From contig NW_026944388.1 in the NCBI RefSeq assembly GCF_033439725.1, positions 2,294,001 through 2,358,000 on the forward strand: a stretch of DNA of 64,000 nucleotides. The letters are read 5' to 3'. The translations under genes were made by a program, and so were the position numbers. Source of the stretch: Neurospora tetraspora (Eukaryota > Ascomycota > Sordariomycetes > Sordariales > Sordariaceae). Position 1 is the stretch's first letter; every line of letters begins with the position of its first letter. This document shows positions 51,434 through 64,000 of the stretch, piece after piece. A model generated the notes under the pieces. It saw only the letters and a program-made list of their open reading frames with translations, had not been told where the DNA came from and searched no databases.

Positions 51434-54400
51434 ATGGCCGCGGTTACCCCCGACCTGCAGGCGAAGCTGGACGAGCTACAGAGGGAGCTGGAGGTGTGTT
51501 GCTACTACAAGATACCTTGGACCGTGTTTAAAAAGACGCTGACCAACTTGCGCCTTGACTGTAGGAGGGTGATATCACAGAAAAAGGGTACGCGCGACAC
51601 CTCCGTTTCCTCTTGGCACACCGGCCGCAGATCAACCGGCTATCCGTCTTTTACCAATGGCTGACTTTGATACCCTTCTTCTCTCTCCAGGTACCACAAG
51701 CGACGGACACAACTGCTTTCTCAGTATGGCCCTGCTGCTCCCGCAGACTCCCAGCCAGCAGGAGCCCCAACCGGAGGCCTTCGGCTCCATTCCCCCGACA
51801 ACACGTCTCATGCGTCCAACGACCGCCAGCGCGTCATCTCGGGTGCCGCCCTGAGCAGCGCCTCGCTCAACTTCCAGCCCTCCCGAGACTCGGTCGCCTT
51901 TTCCGAACATCGAGACTCCATGGCCTTTCCTGACCACCGGGAATCCATGGCCTTCTCTGACCACCGGGAATCTATGGCCTTCTCCGACTACCGCCCTCAG
52001 TCCACCTACTCCTTCCAAGAGACTCATCCGGCCGCTTTGCTCGCGCCCGGTGGCCCTATGGCTGAGCACCGCCCGGCTGTACGACAACACGACTCCCTCT
52101 TCCTCTTCCCTGCCCCCAACGATGCCTCTACAAGGTCGGGAACCATGGTGACAGGAGACTATGCCTTCAACCCCGAACAACACAGCGACTACGCCGAGCC
52201 ACCACCACCGCAGCAGAACCCCTATGACGGCAGGACCAACACTTTGTTGAATTCACAGGCATACTTTTCCGACTTTGCCGGCCAGCAAGCCCAGGAGCAG
52301 CAATTCCAGGGTGATTATGGTGGCCCTCACAGATACTCCTCCAGTGATGCCTTTTCGCCCACCGCTGCTGTTGCGCCCCCTATGCTCGCCACAAACGATT
52401 TCCTGCCCCCCGGCGCGCTCCAATTCCAGAAAGCCCTCGAGCCGCGTGAAGTCCCGTTTGCGATATACGACCCGCACGACTCCCGCAAGGAAATGTCTAC
52501 CTTTGACAATATTGCTGTCGTCCTCCGCCACCGAGGTCGTAACCTTCCCAATCGCCGAGCGTATTGGGTCTTGGACGCCAAGGGCAAGGAGATCGCATCC
52601 ATCACTTGGGATAAGCTTGCCTCGAGGGCCGAGAAGGTCGCTCAAGTGATTCGTGACAAGAGCTCCCTTTACCGCGGCGACCGCGTTGCTCTTATCTACC
52701 GTGATGCGGAAATCATTGACTTTGCCATTGCCCTCTTGGGCTGCTTTATTGCCGGCGTTGTCGCCGTACCCATCAACGAGCTCCAGGACTATCAAAAGTT
52801 GAACGTCATACTGACTTCCACACAGGCGCATTTGGCCTTGACTACTGATAATAACCTCAAAGCGTTCCAGCGTGACATTACAACCCAAAAGCTAACTTGG
52901 CCAAAGGGCGTTGAGTGGTGGAAGACAAACGAGTTTGGCAGTTATAGCCAGAAGAAAAAGGACGAATTGCCCCCTTTATCGGTTCCAGATTTGGCCTACA
53001 TCGAATTCTCCCGCGCCCCAACGGGTGATCTTAGGGGTGTTGTGCTCAGCCACCGTACCATCATGCACCAGATGGCCTGCCTGAGCGCCATAGTTACCAC
53101 CGCGCCCGGCTCCAAGCCTGGCGACACGTTTAATACGACTTTGCGCGATACAAATGGCCATCTAGTGAGTCGTGCTGCTACCAAAAGCGAAACCTTACTT
53201 TCATATCTGGATCCCCGTCAAGGCGTCGGCATGATCTGGGGAGTCTTGTTTGCCGTGTACGGAGGGCACACCACCATTTGGCTCGAAAACAAGGCGGTCG
53301 AGGTACCCGGTCTTTACGCCTACCTCATTACCAAATACAGTCCAACGTTAATGATTGCCGATTATCCTGGACTCAAACGAGCGGCATATGACTATCAGGT
53401 CGACCCTATGGCAACACGAAACTATAAAAAGGGCATGGAGCCCAACTTTTCGTCTGTCAAGTTGTGCCTGATCGACACTTTGATCGTCGACGGCGAGTTC
53501 AATGAGCTTCTTGCCGACCGTTGGTTCAAACCATTGCGGAACCCTCGAGCACGAGAGGTTGTTGCGCCAATGCTGTGCCTCCCGGAGCACGGAGGCATGA
53601 TCATCAGCGTCCGGGACTGGGTGGGCGGCGAGGAGAATATGAAATGTCCGCTTAAACTGGAAATTGGGTCGGATACGGAGTCAGAGGGCGAAAAACTAAA
53701 GGATCCCGAAGAGGACAAGCCTACTACATCTAACGGTTACGGAAGTCTACTGGGTGGGACGACGGTAAACGCAGCAGAAGAACAACGCGCAAAGAACGAA
53801 CTGAGTGAAGTCCTGCTCGACAGAGAAGCATTAAAAACCAATGACGTGGTGGTTGTGGCCATGGGCGCAGATGTTAGCAAGAAGGCTAGCAGCGAACCAG
53901 GGACGGTTCGCGTTGGCGCATTTGGCTACCCTATTCCCGACGCCTCCCTTGCCATCGTCGACCCGGAGACCGGCCTCCTCGCTTCGCCGCATACCGTGGG
54001 AGAGATCTGGGTTGATTCTCCCTCGCTGTCGGGTGGGTTCTGGGCGCTGCCAAAGCACACCGAACAGATCTTCCATGCTCGGCCTTTCACATTCGAACCT
54101 GGTTCGACCCTTCCAACCCCGACTGAGCTGGAGTACCTCCGAACTGGTCTGTTAGGTACCGTTATAGAAGGCAAAGTTTTCGTCCTGGGCCTCTACGAGG
54201 ATCGTATCCGGCAAAAGGTCGAATGGGTTGAGCACGGCACCGAGGTGGCCGAGTATCGGTATTTCTTTGTGCAGCACATTGTTGTTAGCATCATGAAGAA
54301 CGTACCCAAGATCTTTGATTGCTCTGCCTTTGACGTGTTTGTCAACGAGGAACATCTACCTGCTGTGGTACTGGAATCTCAAGCTGCCTCTACAGCTCCG

Positions 54401-57400
54401 GCTACCAGTGGAGGGCCGCCTCAGCAGTTGGACACGGCTCTCCTGGACTTTCTGGCTGAAAGGTGCATGGATGTGCTGATGCAAGAACATCACCTTCGTG
54501 TGTACTGTGTCATGATCACTGCACCGAATGCTCTGCCACGAGTGATGAAAAATGGCCGCAAGGAGATTGGCAACATGCTTTGCAGAAGGGAGTTTGACCA
54601 GGGCAACCTTCCCTGTGTCCATGTCAAGTTTGCCGTTGAGCATGCTGTGCTGAACTTGCCCATCGGCGTCGACCCAATCGGCGGCATCTGGTCTCCTGTG
54701 GCTTCCGAGTCCCGAGCCCAGATTCTTGCCCCTGCCGATAAACAGTACTCGGGCATCGACCGGAGAGAGGTGGTTATTGACGATAGAACGTCGACCCCCC
54801 TTAACAACTTCTCCAGCATCACGGACCTGATTCAATGGCGAGTGGCGAGGCAGCCTGAAGAATTGGCTTACTGCACCATTGATGGTCGTGGCAAGGAAGG
54901 CAAGGGGATCACCTGGAAGAAGTTCGACACAAAGGTAGCAGCAGTTGCTGTGTACCTGAGGAACAAGGTCAAGATCAAGGCAGGTGACCATGTCGTTCTT
55001 ATGTATACCCATTCCGAGGAGTTCGTCTTTGCCGTCCACGCCTGCATCAACCTTGGTGCCATTATCATTCCCGTTGCGCCGATGGATCAGAATCGCCTGT
55101 CCGAGGATGTTCCTGCCTTCCTCCACCTCGTCGCGGACTACAGCGTCAAGGCTGTCTTGGTTAATCAGGAGGTGGACCACTTGCTCAAGACGAAGCCTGT
55201 TGCACAGCACATCAAGCAGTCGGCTCAGTTCTTGAAGGTCCTGGTTCCGAACGTCTACAACACCAGCAAACCGTCGAAGCAGAACAATGGTCTACGCGAT
55301 CTAGGCATTACAGTTGACCCCGCATGGGTCCAGTCCGGCTATCCCGTAGTGATTTGGACATACTGGACACCCGATCAGCGACGCCTGGCGGTCCAGCTCA
55401 GCCATGACACCATCCTGGGTATGTGCAAGGTACAGAAGGAGACATGCCAGATGTCCAGCTCGCGACCTGTCCTGGGCTGCGTGCGTAGTACCACGGGCTT
55501 AGGCTTCATCCACACCTGTCTCATGGGCATTTACATCGGCACGCCTACCTACCTGCTCTCCCCCGTCGACTTTGCCCAGAACCCGCTCTCGCTCTTCCTC
55601 ATCCTCTCGCGGTACAAGATCAAAGACACCTACGCCACCCCGCAGATGCTTGACCACGCCATGAGCATGATTCCCGGCAAGGGCTTTACCCTGCACGAGC
55701 TCAAAAACATGATGATCTCGTGTGAAGCCCGCCCTCGCGTTGACCTCTTTACCAGGGTTCGTCTTCACTTCGACGCTACCGGCCTAGATCGCACTGCCAT
55801 CAACACCGTCTACTCGCACGTTCTGAACCCCATGATTGCTTCTCGGTCGTACATGTGCGTCGAGCCGATCGAACTTCACCTGGATCCCAAGGCCCTGCGG
55901 CAAGGTCTCATTTACCCGACGGACCCGCTACGGGATCCCAAGGCTCTGGTTATCCAGGACAGCGGCATGGTGCCGGTTTCGACACAGATTGCTATTGTCA
56001 ACCCGGAGAGCAGGATGCTGTGCAGTGATGGCGAGTATGGTGAGATTTGGGTGGACTCGGAGGGTTGCGTCAAGTCGTTTTATGGCTCCAAGGACCAGTT
56101 TGACGTGGAAAGGTTCAACGGACGCACAGTCGAGGATCCCAGCATTCGCTATGTGAGGACGGGCGATCTTGGGTTCTTGCATAATGTTAGCAAGCCCATT
56201 GGACCTGGCGGTGCGTTGGTGGACATGCAAGTTTTGTTCGTGCTGGGAAGCATTGGTGAGACATTTGAGATCAATGGGTTGAGTCACTTCCCGATGGACA
56301 TTGAGGCTTCTGTTGAGAGGTGTCATAGGGTTATCGTGCCGGGTGGTTGGTAAGTTTTAATTACACTCCGAATCCAGCGTTGTGATGGAAAATACTAACA
56401 GAAATAATGTAACAGCGCGGTCTTCCAGGCAGGCGGACTTGTGGTGGTCCTAGTTGAAGTAGCCCGCAAAGCCTACCTTGCCTCCATCGTCCCAGTCATC
56501 GTCAACGCCATCCTCAATGAGCACCAAATCATTGCCGACATTGTCGCATTTGTTAACAAGGGTGACTTCCCGCGCTCACGTCTGGGTGAAAAGCAACGCG
56601 GTAAGATCCTTGCGGGCTGGGTGAGTCGCAAGATGCGCACCATTGCCCAGTTCGCCATCAAGGACATGGATAGCGCCACCGCTGCCGGCCTTCCAGGCAC
56701 GTCTGCCGGCGAGCAATCAAGCGGCGGTCACCACGCCGGCAGTATGTCAAATATACCAGAGAGTGCCCACCGCGCCAGTATGGCACTCAGCCACCGCAGC
56801 TCGGGCGGGCAACAGCAATCTCAGGGTGCCGGATCCAGTAGCTTGCGGAACGTCGAGCCCGCGCCTCAGATCCTTGAGCAGAGGGAGGCCGAGCAACAAG
56901 CCCAAGTGTTGGAAGACATGGCGAGCCTCAGCATCCAAAGCCAACAGCAATTCCACAACCAACAACAGCAGCAAATGCCAGTGCAGGATGGCAGGCGAGG
57001 ATCTATTGCCTACTCCAACCGCAGCGGCCAGTACGGCGGCTACCAAGGCTACGGCGACGCAGACCAGACGCCCACGCGACAACGCGTCAGCTCCATGTAC
57101 TACCAGCAACAACAACAACCCCCGCCGTCGTCGCACGGGTACGAGTTGCCTGATTTCGATCGCTTCGGCGACAGCGAACACAGTGAACTCCCGACTCCAG
57201 TTTATGATCAGGGGTATAATCAACGGGGTTACGGTAACCAGTGTGGCTATAACATTTACCAAGGGCACCAAGGATACCCGCCCCAGGTTCAACAACAACA
57301 ACAATATTTACAACAACCCCAACAACAGCAGTATCAACAACAAGAACAACCAACCACAAGCGGCGCCCCGCAAATCCACCTTCCCGCAGTCGACGGCCGT

Positions 57401-57628
57401 GAACAACTAACCGATTGGGGCGCTGATTTCTCCTCTGGACACGACATCAACGACGGAGGAGTAGAAGGCAGACAAGGACAGAGGGGAGGGTTTAGGGTTG
57501 TCAATGCTGATCCCATCACTAGCGATGATGATGATGATGGACCTGGGAGTGGGGATGAGAGTTGGAAGAGGGATGCGTATGCTTCGATGAATTTGGCGGG
57601 GACTTTGGATGGGGGGAGTGGGAAGTGA
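51434..57628 (+). CDS. DIP2/CPS1-like protein: DMAP1-binding domain and two adenylation modules
   Basis: Family members are animal DIP2, yeast Cmr2 and Cochliobolus CPS1, linked to acyl-lipid (diacylglycerol) homeostasis and fungal virulence. Four exons, 51434-51493, 51565-51587 (23 nt), 51691-56349 and 56416-57628, encode 1984 residues. Exons 1-3 together make the DMAP1-binding domain (LQAKLDELQRELE, EGDITEKGYHKRRTQLL), which proves the tiny exon. Next comes a disordered stretch with a 9-residue repeat (SMAFSDHRE; DNA 51902-51990). The first adenylation-like module spans about 298-850 (SRAPTGDLRGVVLSH near 463) and the second about 1060-1640 (GETFEINGLSHFPMDIE near its end). Both have degenerate phosphate-binding loops; the second lacks the usual STG. 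The last 300 residues are Gln/Asn-rich. It is probably cytosolic or membrane-associated. Confidence 0.95.
51902..51990 (+). repeat. 27-base coding repeat in the DIP2-like gene
   Basis: Three to four copies of a 27-base unit encode F-(S/P)-(D/E)-H-R-(D/E)-S-M-A. It lies in the disordered linker between the DMAP1-binding domain and the first adenylation module. Confidence 0.85.
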
Positions 57629-59701
57629 GAGAGGTCTGATGTGGTGTTGTGTGACGTTGGAAAGATGAAGAAGGTTATATAAAGAAGAAGATTTTTGTTG
57701 GGCGTTCGGTCTGGATTTTGAGCCTGTTTGTTTGGTCTATGTACAAGATTCCCATTGTTTGGATATTGTGTGTTTGGATGTCTGTTCTTAGGAAGAAGAT
57801 AAACAGAAGGAGGTTATTGCTGTCGGTCGTTCGTGATTCCTTTCTTGCTGTTACCGACCGGCCTGCCGAGTCGGGACCGACTGATAGTCTCTCGCCCCAC
57901 TGCTACTTACTCGCAGCCCGGCCAGGCACGTACGAGGGGGGGGTCTTGTTTTTGAAGAAAGGTTGACCTATGCAAAGTAAAAACGGAAGGTGCCAGACGG
58001 CCCAGGAAGGAAGTCATCGCCAACTTAAGGAAGCTACAACGATCATGACTGGAAGGAACTCCAGCTCAACGCCAGACTTGAACCAGGGAGGGGGACGAAG
58101 GGCCTGTATATATCACGCGCCTCCCCTGTCCCTTGCCTGCCCGGTTTCTTTTCCTTTCCTCTCGGAATCAGTCGCTTTTCCATATCTTTGGCATTTTCTG
58201 GTCTTTTCCCTTACTCCTCTCGGATGCACATCATCTTCATCTTGACACTAGGTATTCAATGTCGCGTATCTGCCATCGTTCATCGGAAAATATCTGCACC
58301 GCCCAGGTGCAGATGTGTTCTGAAAAGATCACGTTGATAATGTGCTTGGTACGAGGTACGTTACATAACATTTACTCATCTCATCGCAACGAAACCTTGC
58401 CGAACTTCAGCATCGCCTTCCACTCTAATTAATAGGCACACATCACAGATACACCGAACCATCACGATACTCCATTCCGTCTTTTACCCAAAGTAAGTCC
58501 CTTATCAATTATCGACATCTCTCTACAGTCAGGCTGTGCAGCGGGACGGTATTGTCCCTCGAATGCGCCGCTCACTTACTCACAGGCACGTATCGGTACG
58601 ACGTACGAAGAAGGCACAGCAGTCCAGCTTACATACCTACAGCACAGTACCTTTCTTGATCCAGCTATTGCTCGCACGTCGTTGTCGTTGATTGCTTGCG
58701 CCCACGTGTTCGTAAGATCGAGTCCAGACCGCGACCCAAAAGATACCAAAGAGGACAAAAGTCGAATCGTGATCGACTCACCTAGCCCAGCCCAGCCCAG
58801 CCCGAACCGCCCCCACGATGATATAACCGCCCGCGATCCATCGCTCGGCTCGGGTGTTGGTTCGCTTTGGATTTCCTTGGTTCCGTGTGCGCGCGTGCTG
58901 ACTGCGGACCGTAAAGTGAGGGGAAACACGTTCCTCCTTCGCCAGCAGAGGATATCATATACCCTTCCCAGAGTGGGAGATCATCCCAAATCAATCAAAT
59001 AAATGTATGCATGTGTTCGAACTAACTTCGCCCGTAGGTACCGGTCCTGCATGCTGCGAACACCTATCTCAGGATAGTTAGGTGGCTTGCTGGCTCGGTT
59101 GGTCAGGTAGGGTGGTATTGGATGGATTTGGTGCTTGGTGGTGATGGTGCCTGTGCCTTGCGCCTTTCTTTTTCTCCCAAGAAATTGGAAGGGAGAGGGG
59201 GAACGGTTCCCCTTCTGTCTGCTGAAGTTTGTCGCGCATCTTGGTTCTTCCCCGTTCGCTCTCTTTGCTTTCTCAATTTTCTCGGAGATTTTTGGTGTGT
59301 TTTTGTTTGAACTTGGCGTTTGTCTGACATTGTTTACGCGCACGCGCGCAATCTTGTCGAAGCGCTCAACGCCTTTGACGCTTTGTACGATTTACACACG
59401 GCGAGATGACCAACAGCTACTGGACGAATGAATGAATGATCGATAACACAAAGCAACGCGATCCGGCTGAGAGAGAAACGCCACCAACGATGAGTTTGCG
59501 ACCAACGGATTTTGGACTCCTGATGGCACGATAATGGATGCTCTAGCCAAGGAGTGATAACTTCAACGACAACACTACACCACTGGCTCACAACAAACTG
59601 GATCCACGTCGCACGCTCGCTTCGGATCATCATTATCATCTCACTACTACGTACCCAACTCCCCGAAACCCATTACCAACCCTAAAACAACACCGACCAA
59701 G
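57629..59701. other. Intergenic region
   Basis: About 2 kb without a supported gene. A (CCAGC)n microsatellite of about four copies lies near 58783-58804. Several TG/CT-rich stretches resemble leader sequence in the last 400 bases. Frames at 58981-59431 on both strands overlap and have no protein-like features. Confidence 0.45.
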
Positions 59702-62700
59702 ATGGACTTCATACCACCACCCTCAAACCATCACTCAACCCAAGTGCCTTCACCGGATCCATTCTCACCATCTCCTCCGACCCGTTCTCCCCGATCTCCC
59801 CTCTAGGCCCCCATCCCCCACCCTCCTTCTCCCGCTTCACCCCCCTTGGCTGTCCCTCCCCCTCCCTCCCCTTTCTCTCAGAACTTCAAATCCCGTACCT
59901 CGTCACTACTCCCTACACCTTCGGCACCAACTTTTGGAATTTTCCACGCTCCCACGGCTATGGAGAGCAGTGGTCCTCACTGCCGGTGAAGAAGCTGGCG
60001 GGGTTGGCGCAGGTGTGGCTATGGTTTGGGGTTTTGTCGGAGTTTTTGGGAGGGAGTGTGAGGAGTGGGGAGTTTAGGAGACGGGTGGTGAGGGAGATTG
60101 GACTTGATGCAAGGTATGGAGGAGCGGGGTGGGGGGAGTTAGAAGGGGACGTGGGCGGTGATAGAATCCGGTGTGAGAGTGGCTATGAGAATCGAGCGGG
60201 AGAGGGAGATGGGGACGACGGGGATGAGGTACGGTATGCAGAGAGCAGGATATGTGGTGAGGCGGACGTCGAAAGGATAGCGGGGATTGGGGATGGCGAT
60301 GCTGGGTGGGATGGAGGGGGGACGGCGCTCGAAGGGGAAGGGACGATGGTGGAAATTGGAGTAGATTCCTCGCTTGTAGGAATCCTGGAAGAGGTCCAGA
60401 AAGAAGAGGGCGAAGAAGACGAAGAGCAATACGTCGTAAACGGGAAGAAAGTGTTGGAGTTGCTGGACGATTGGATCGGCGTTCGGCTTGGGCTTGGGCT
60501 TGGGCTGGGGTTGGGGCACGGTTCGAGTACAACAACTTTACTTGTAAGGCCTAATCGACATCGACTTATAAGGGCACAAAGAAGAAGGAGAAGCGCGATG
60601 ATAATAAGTAAGAAACGATTCCTCAGCAAAAAAGAAGCATTTTCCAAGCGACAATTCCTCAGTCAAATATTCGCCCCAGCAGAAGATCTAAAGCAACTCT
60701 CAAAAAGCCACATTCATCCATTACCAGCGGTGCTGCTATCAGTGAAAGTGCTTTACTGCACGCTTAATAGACTTCTTAGACAGCTTTATCCAGCGTTAAA
60801 ATTGGATGGTGGTGGTGGATTAAGCAGGCCGATACTTTCGACGCTTTCAGAAAATGAGATAGATGGGCCATCTCCGAGTGCACAAGTACTACTCAATTTT
60901 TTGCAGCTGGAGCGCAGATAGTGTCCGTATTATTTGCAGAAGATGGCTATAAAGAACGACTACGCAGCGCTCTATTATTGCAGTCGATTCAGTCAAAGAA
61001 TCCCAGCCGGAACTGAGCATAAAGATTGCTCCAAAAGCAAATCCGTAGTGACTAGTGATGAAGCGCAAGGCCATATGTCGAAACACGTTCGAAACCGTTG
61101 TCAGTGTCGCGCCATCTCACCTAACCAACAGAAGATCAAAGAAATTTTGCTTTCAAGCGGGATACCAATATTGCAAGTGAAGAGCGAGCTGAAACGAAGA
61201 TTAAAGATTAGAGTCAAAAAGTTGGATTCGAAGATGCAGTTTGTGATTTTGTCGCACGCCGGGGCCAGGGCCGAGACTAATAACATAATGCACGAATGCC
61301 GACTTCGCCAAATTCGGGGGTATCTTGATGGAAATTCCGGGACGAAATCGCAATCCGGACGAAGAACCGGGGAGTACACCGCCTTGGGAGGAAATAATGG
61401 ACGGCGACGGCCGCGAAGGACACAGACGACACAACTTTTGGCTTGACACGCTTTGTATACCGACAACGCTCGACGGGGGGAACTTCGATGAAGCGAGGGC
61501 AGAGGCAGTCAACAAGGTGCTGGCAGTATACGCTCTCGCGGAGAAAGTCCTGGTCTTGGATCCAGTCCTAGAGCGCACATCATTGGAACACACGCCACTA
61601 TGCGAAAGGTTGGCGATGCTGGCCGTCAGTCCGTGGATGGACAGCATGTCAGCATTACAAGCGACCATGCTAGGACAAAGATGGGAAGTCCAATGTGCAG
61701 ATGGGACCTTCAATCCCTTTAGCCCGCCAGAGGCACTGACTGACATGGAAGGTCGTGAAGGAAGATGGGCTAGAAACAGTACCAAGTGGTTACCGAAAAC
61801 AATCACGAGCGAGAATATTTCAGCTTCTCCTGAAGAAAATGCTGGCATGCTCATGTCCAACAGCCTAGCCCAGCAATTCCAACAAACACTCAGCCAACGG
61901 TTCAGTAACTCTGACCGCAGTACAACAACAAACACCAGCGACTCTTTAATCACCATTTGGAACCATCTCGCTGACTCTCTTTCAACGGAACCAAACGATG
62001 CCATAACCACTCTCTCCTCCCTTCTCTCCTTCAACACACAACCCCTTTTACGTATATCGACTCCTTCCGAGCGACTATCGGCCATTCTTTCGAGTCTCAA
62101 CGCTATTCCGCTGTCCCTCTTCTTCAACCCTCAACTGCCTCGTCAGAGACCATTGGCGAATCACCGCAACAGGTGGATGCCCAGCTGCGTTCCTTCGGGT
62201 CAGGAAGAGAGGCTAATACCGCTGCCATCGGAGACGGACATCCGGGTGGGTGGAGATGGGGAATTATACCTTTCCAACACAAGAGCGAGCAGAAAAGAAG
62301 TGGAAATGCTGGTTTGCATTGACATGCCAAAGGATAGTACAGATGTGGCGGGATGGGGAACGATCAAAGTGAGGAACGCAGAAGACGGGAGGGTTTGGGA
62401 GGTCAATGTGTTTAGGGAGGACTGGGAAAAGGACGAAATGGCAACCGACGAGTTAGGAGTGTTTTGCCTTGCGTTTCTCCGCCGTGATGAAGGAGAAACA
62501 GCTGAAGCAGGTGAAGGCGCGCTGTTTCGGGTGCGGAAGGTGAATACCAACAACAACAGGAGTGGAGGGAAGGGAAGGTATAGCGATGGCTATGGCTACA
62601 ACAAGGATTCTCTATACGACGACGGCTCATTTGAATCGGGCGGTGTCTCTCCGGAGGGGGCGCACGTCTCCATGTCCTTCCCCGACATGCAGCAGCAGAT

Positions 62701-64000
62701 CAACAAACTGATGCCAGACGCCGAAGACTTGCGCCTTGCCCTTGCAAGCTATCATGTCGAGGGAACCATACAAACAGTCTACGACTGCCCTGTCACGCTC
62801 ACGCCATCTCACGAGAACGACGCCGAAGTAGACGCCGAGCTCCTCGATCCATCAAATCTGGACAGCACCACACCGCAGCCCCCGCTACTAACAGCCATCC
62901 CCTTACCACTATCCTGGCAAATGCTCATCGAGAGAGAACCACCACCTCCCTCATCAGGACCCGGTCATCAGACACTCGCCACCCGCCCTCCTCTCGCTGA
63001 TGTTACTCTCCCCCCAACACTAACGACACACTTCCTCTTGACAGCCCTAGACGGCCTCCTCGCTTCAGGCTGCGTCGGCTTCACCCTCGGAATCCTAGGA
63101 ACTTCGTTCCCCTTCTTACCCATGATCGCCAACGCCGCGTTGATTGGAAAACTCGGATTACACTGCGTTTTCGTCATTTGCATGTTCTGGATTGACGCTT
63201 TTACCGATGACGACGACGACGAGGTTGACGAATCAAGCCGTGGAAGGCGCTGGGCAAACAGATGGAAAAAAGGCACCGATGCCCAAAAAGGCGGGATATG
63301 GCAAGCCACCAACGGTCAACTACATGGTCTGAACCTCAGCATTGGAGGAGCAATCTGGGATGTTTTGCATATCGCCATGGTGGTTTTGTACACGGTCGCC
63401 TTGGTCCTGCCAATTGATGGACGCAAGAGAAGGCCGCGGGACTTGGACAAGGCGCTCATCGGATGGAGTGTTCTGGGCCATTTGTTTAGCATGATGGTCA
63501 AGCTGGTGGTGAGGGAGTACGTCTTGGGTCCGCTGTTATTGGACAGGTATCTGGCGAGTTTCGAGGACGACTCTGCTACAGCCCATAGTCAGCCCCGTCA
63601 GTCGTTCCAGTGGAATGAAAAGGGGGCGTTGATGGTTGAGGTAAGGCAGGTCTCGGAGGTATCGCATGTCCAGAATGGGAGTGAAAATGGATATGACGTG
63701 AGGGATCACCTTCCATCTCACGGACATAGACAAGGACAAGGACAAGGACAGGAAGAGGATGACTTGATGGTTTATGAGGAATGGGATCGTGCGAGAGGTC
63801 AGGAACGGCCACGGAAGAAGGAACATGAAGGCAACGACGACGGACAGGAGAAAAGCAGTCGCCGGCGTAACCGGTTGTTTGGAGGGATGTTGAGGAGGAG
63901 TAAAGCTTTGAGATGGAAGTCGACGAAGAGACAATCTCCGCCGTCGGAAGATAGTGACAATATCAGTAACGTGGCGGTGGTGGGACAAGGGGATGATGAT
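59702..64000 (+). CDS. HET-like protein gene with membrane C-terminus; 5' third interrupted, 3' end outside window
   Basis: The sequence resembles fungal proteins carrying a heterokaryon-incompatibility (HET)-type region, a class linked to self/non-self recognition and programmed cell death. Conserved-looking segments in order: a start of the MDFIPPPSNH kind at 59702, ELQIPYLVTTPYTFG, LAQVWLWFGVLSEFLG, CPYYLQKMA with following spaced Cys/His (HKDCSK, CQCRAIS), MQFVILSH, then FWLDTLCIPTT (HET core), EKVLVLDPVLER and SPWMDSMSALQ. From about 61290 to the right edge one frame stays open for over 900 codons. It includes hydrophobic helices near 63030-63200 and 63330-63530 and a basic, charged tail. 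The 5' third does not lie in a single frame; roughly three interruptions separate the segments, and only some could be introns. The gene may be decaying or have unusual splicing. Confidence 0.6.

Noticed and set aside
61201-62127. 308-codon - strand frame
   Set aside because: It is antisense to the HET-like segments FWLDTLCIP and SPWMDSM, which carry the recognisable signal.

Overview
This window looks like nuclear DNA of a filamentous ascomycete (Pezizomycotina), most probably a sordariomycete of the Neurospora/Sordaria kind. Evidence: genes on both strands without operons; short introns (mostly 50-130 nt) with GTRAGT-type donors and CTAAC/CTGAC-type branch sites; long unspliced reading frames with Ser/Pro/Gln-rich tails; wide gene-poor intergenic stretches; and characteristic fungal families (App1, CPS1/DIP2-like adenylating protein, class II cAMP phosphodiesterase, HET-like protein). 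No rRNA, confident tRNA, CRISPR array or coding transposon was seen. The genus assignment is an inference from gene content and style.

Layout, left to right. 1-1146 (-): start of an MFS transporter cut by the left edge. 2248-3765 (+): sideroflexin (Fsf1), four exons. 3766-12127: about 8 kb poor in genes, with decayed duplications, orphan TATA boxes and one candidate two-exon small-protein gene (10035-10355). 12128-14620 (+): LAMMER-family kinase, six exons. 14621-18154: gene-poor, with a long imperfect inverted repeat around a hexamer-rich core. 18155-20794 (+): unknown RD/ER/Ser-rich protein. 21348-24653 (-): long-form tRNase Z. 25443-26419 (+): secreted GH16 protein. 28164-30545 (+): single-pass membrane protein of unknown function. 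31215-33800 (+): DRS1 DEAD-box helicase. 35017-37557 (+): App1 phosphatidate phosphatase, preceded by a long open frame that has no ATG. 38207-39331 (-): flavin-reductase-like protein with a possible mitochondrial presequence. 40304-43350 (-): class II cyclic-nucleotide phosphodiesterase with a 680-nt intron. 45801-49730 (-): large Asn/Gln/Gly-rich, prion-like protein with internal repeats and a Cys/His C-terminal domain. 51434-57628 (+): DIP2/CPS1-like protein, DMAP1-binding domain plus two adenylation modules, including a 23-nt exon. 59702-64000 (+): HET-like gene with a membrane-spanning C-terminal part; its 5' third is interrupted and it runs off the right edge.

Most genes are housekeeping genes without an obvious shared pathway: ribosome biogenesis (DRS1), tRNA 3' processing (tRNase Z), mitochondria (sideroflexin, possibly the flavoprotein), signalling (LAMMER kinase, phosphodiesterase), lipid and actin (App1, DIP2-like). 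The parts most likely to hold something undescribed are the prion-like protein, the HET-like membrane protein, the 16.6-17.1 kb inverted repeat, and the ATG-less coding-like leader ahead of App1.
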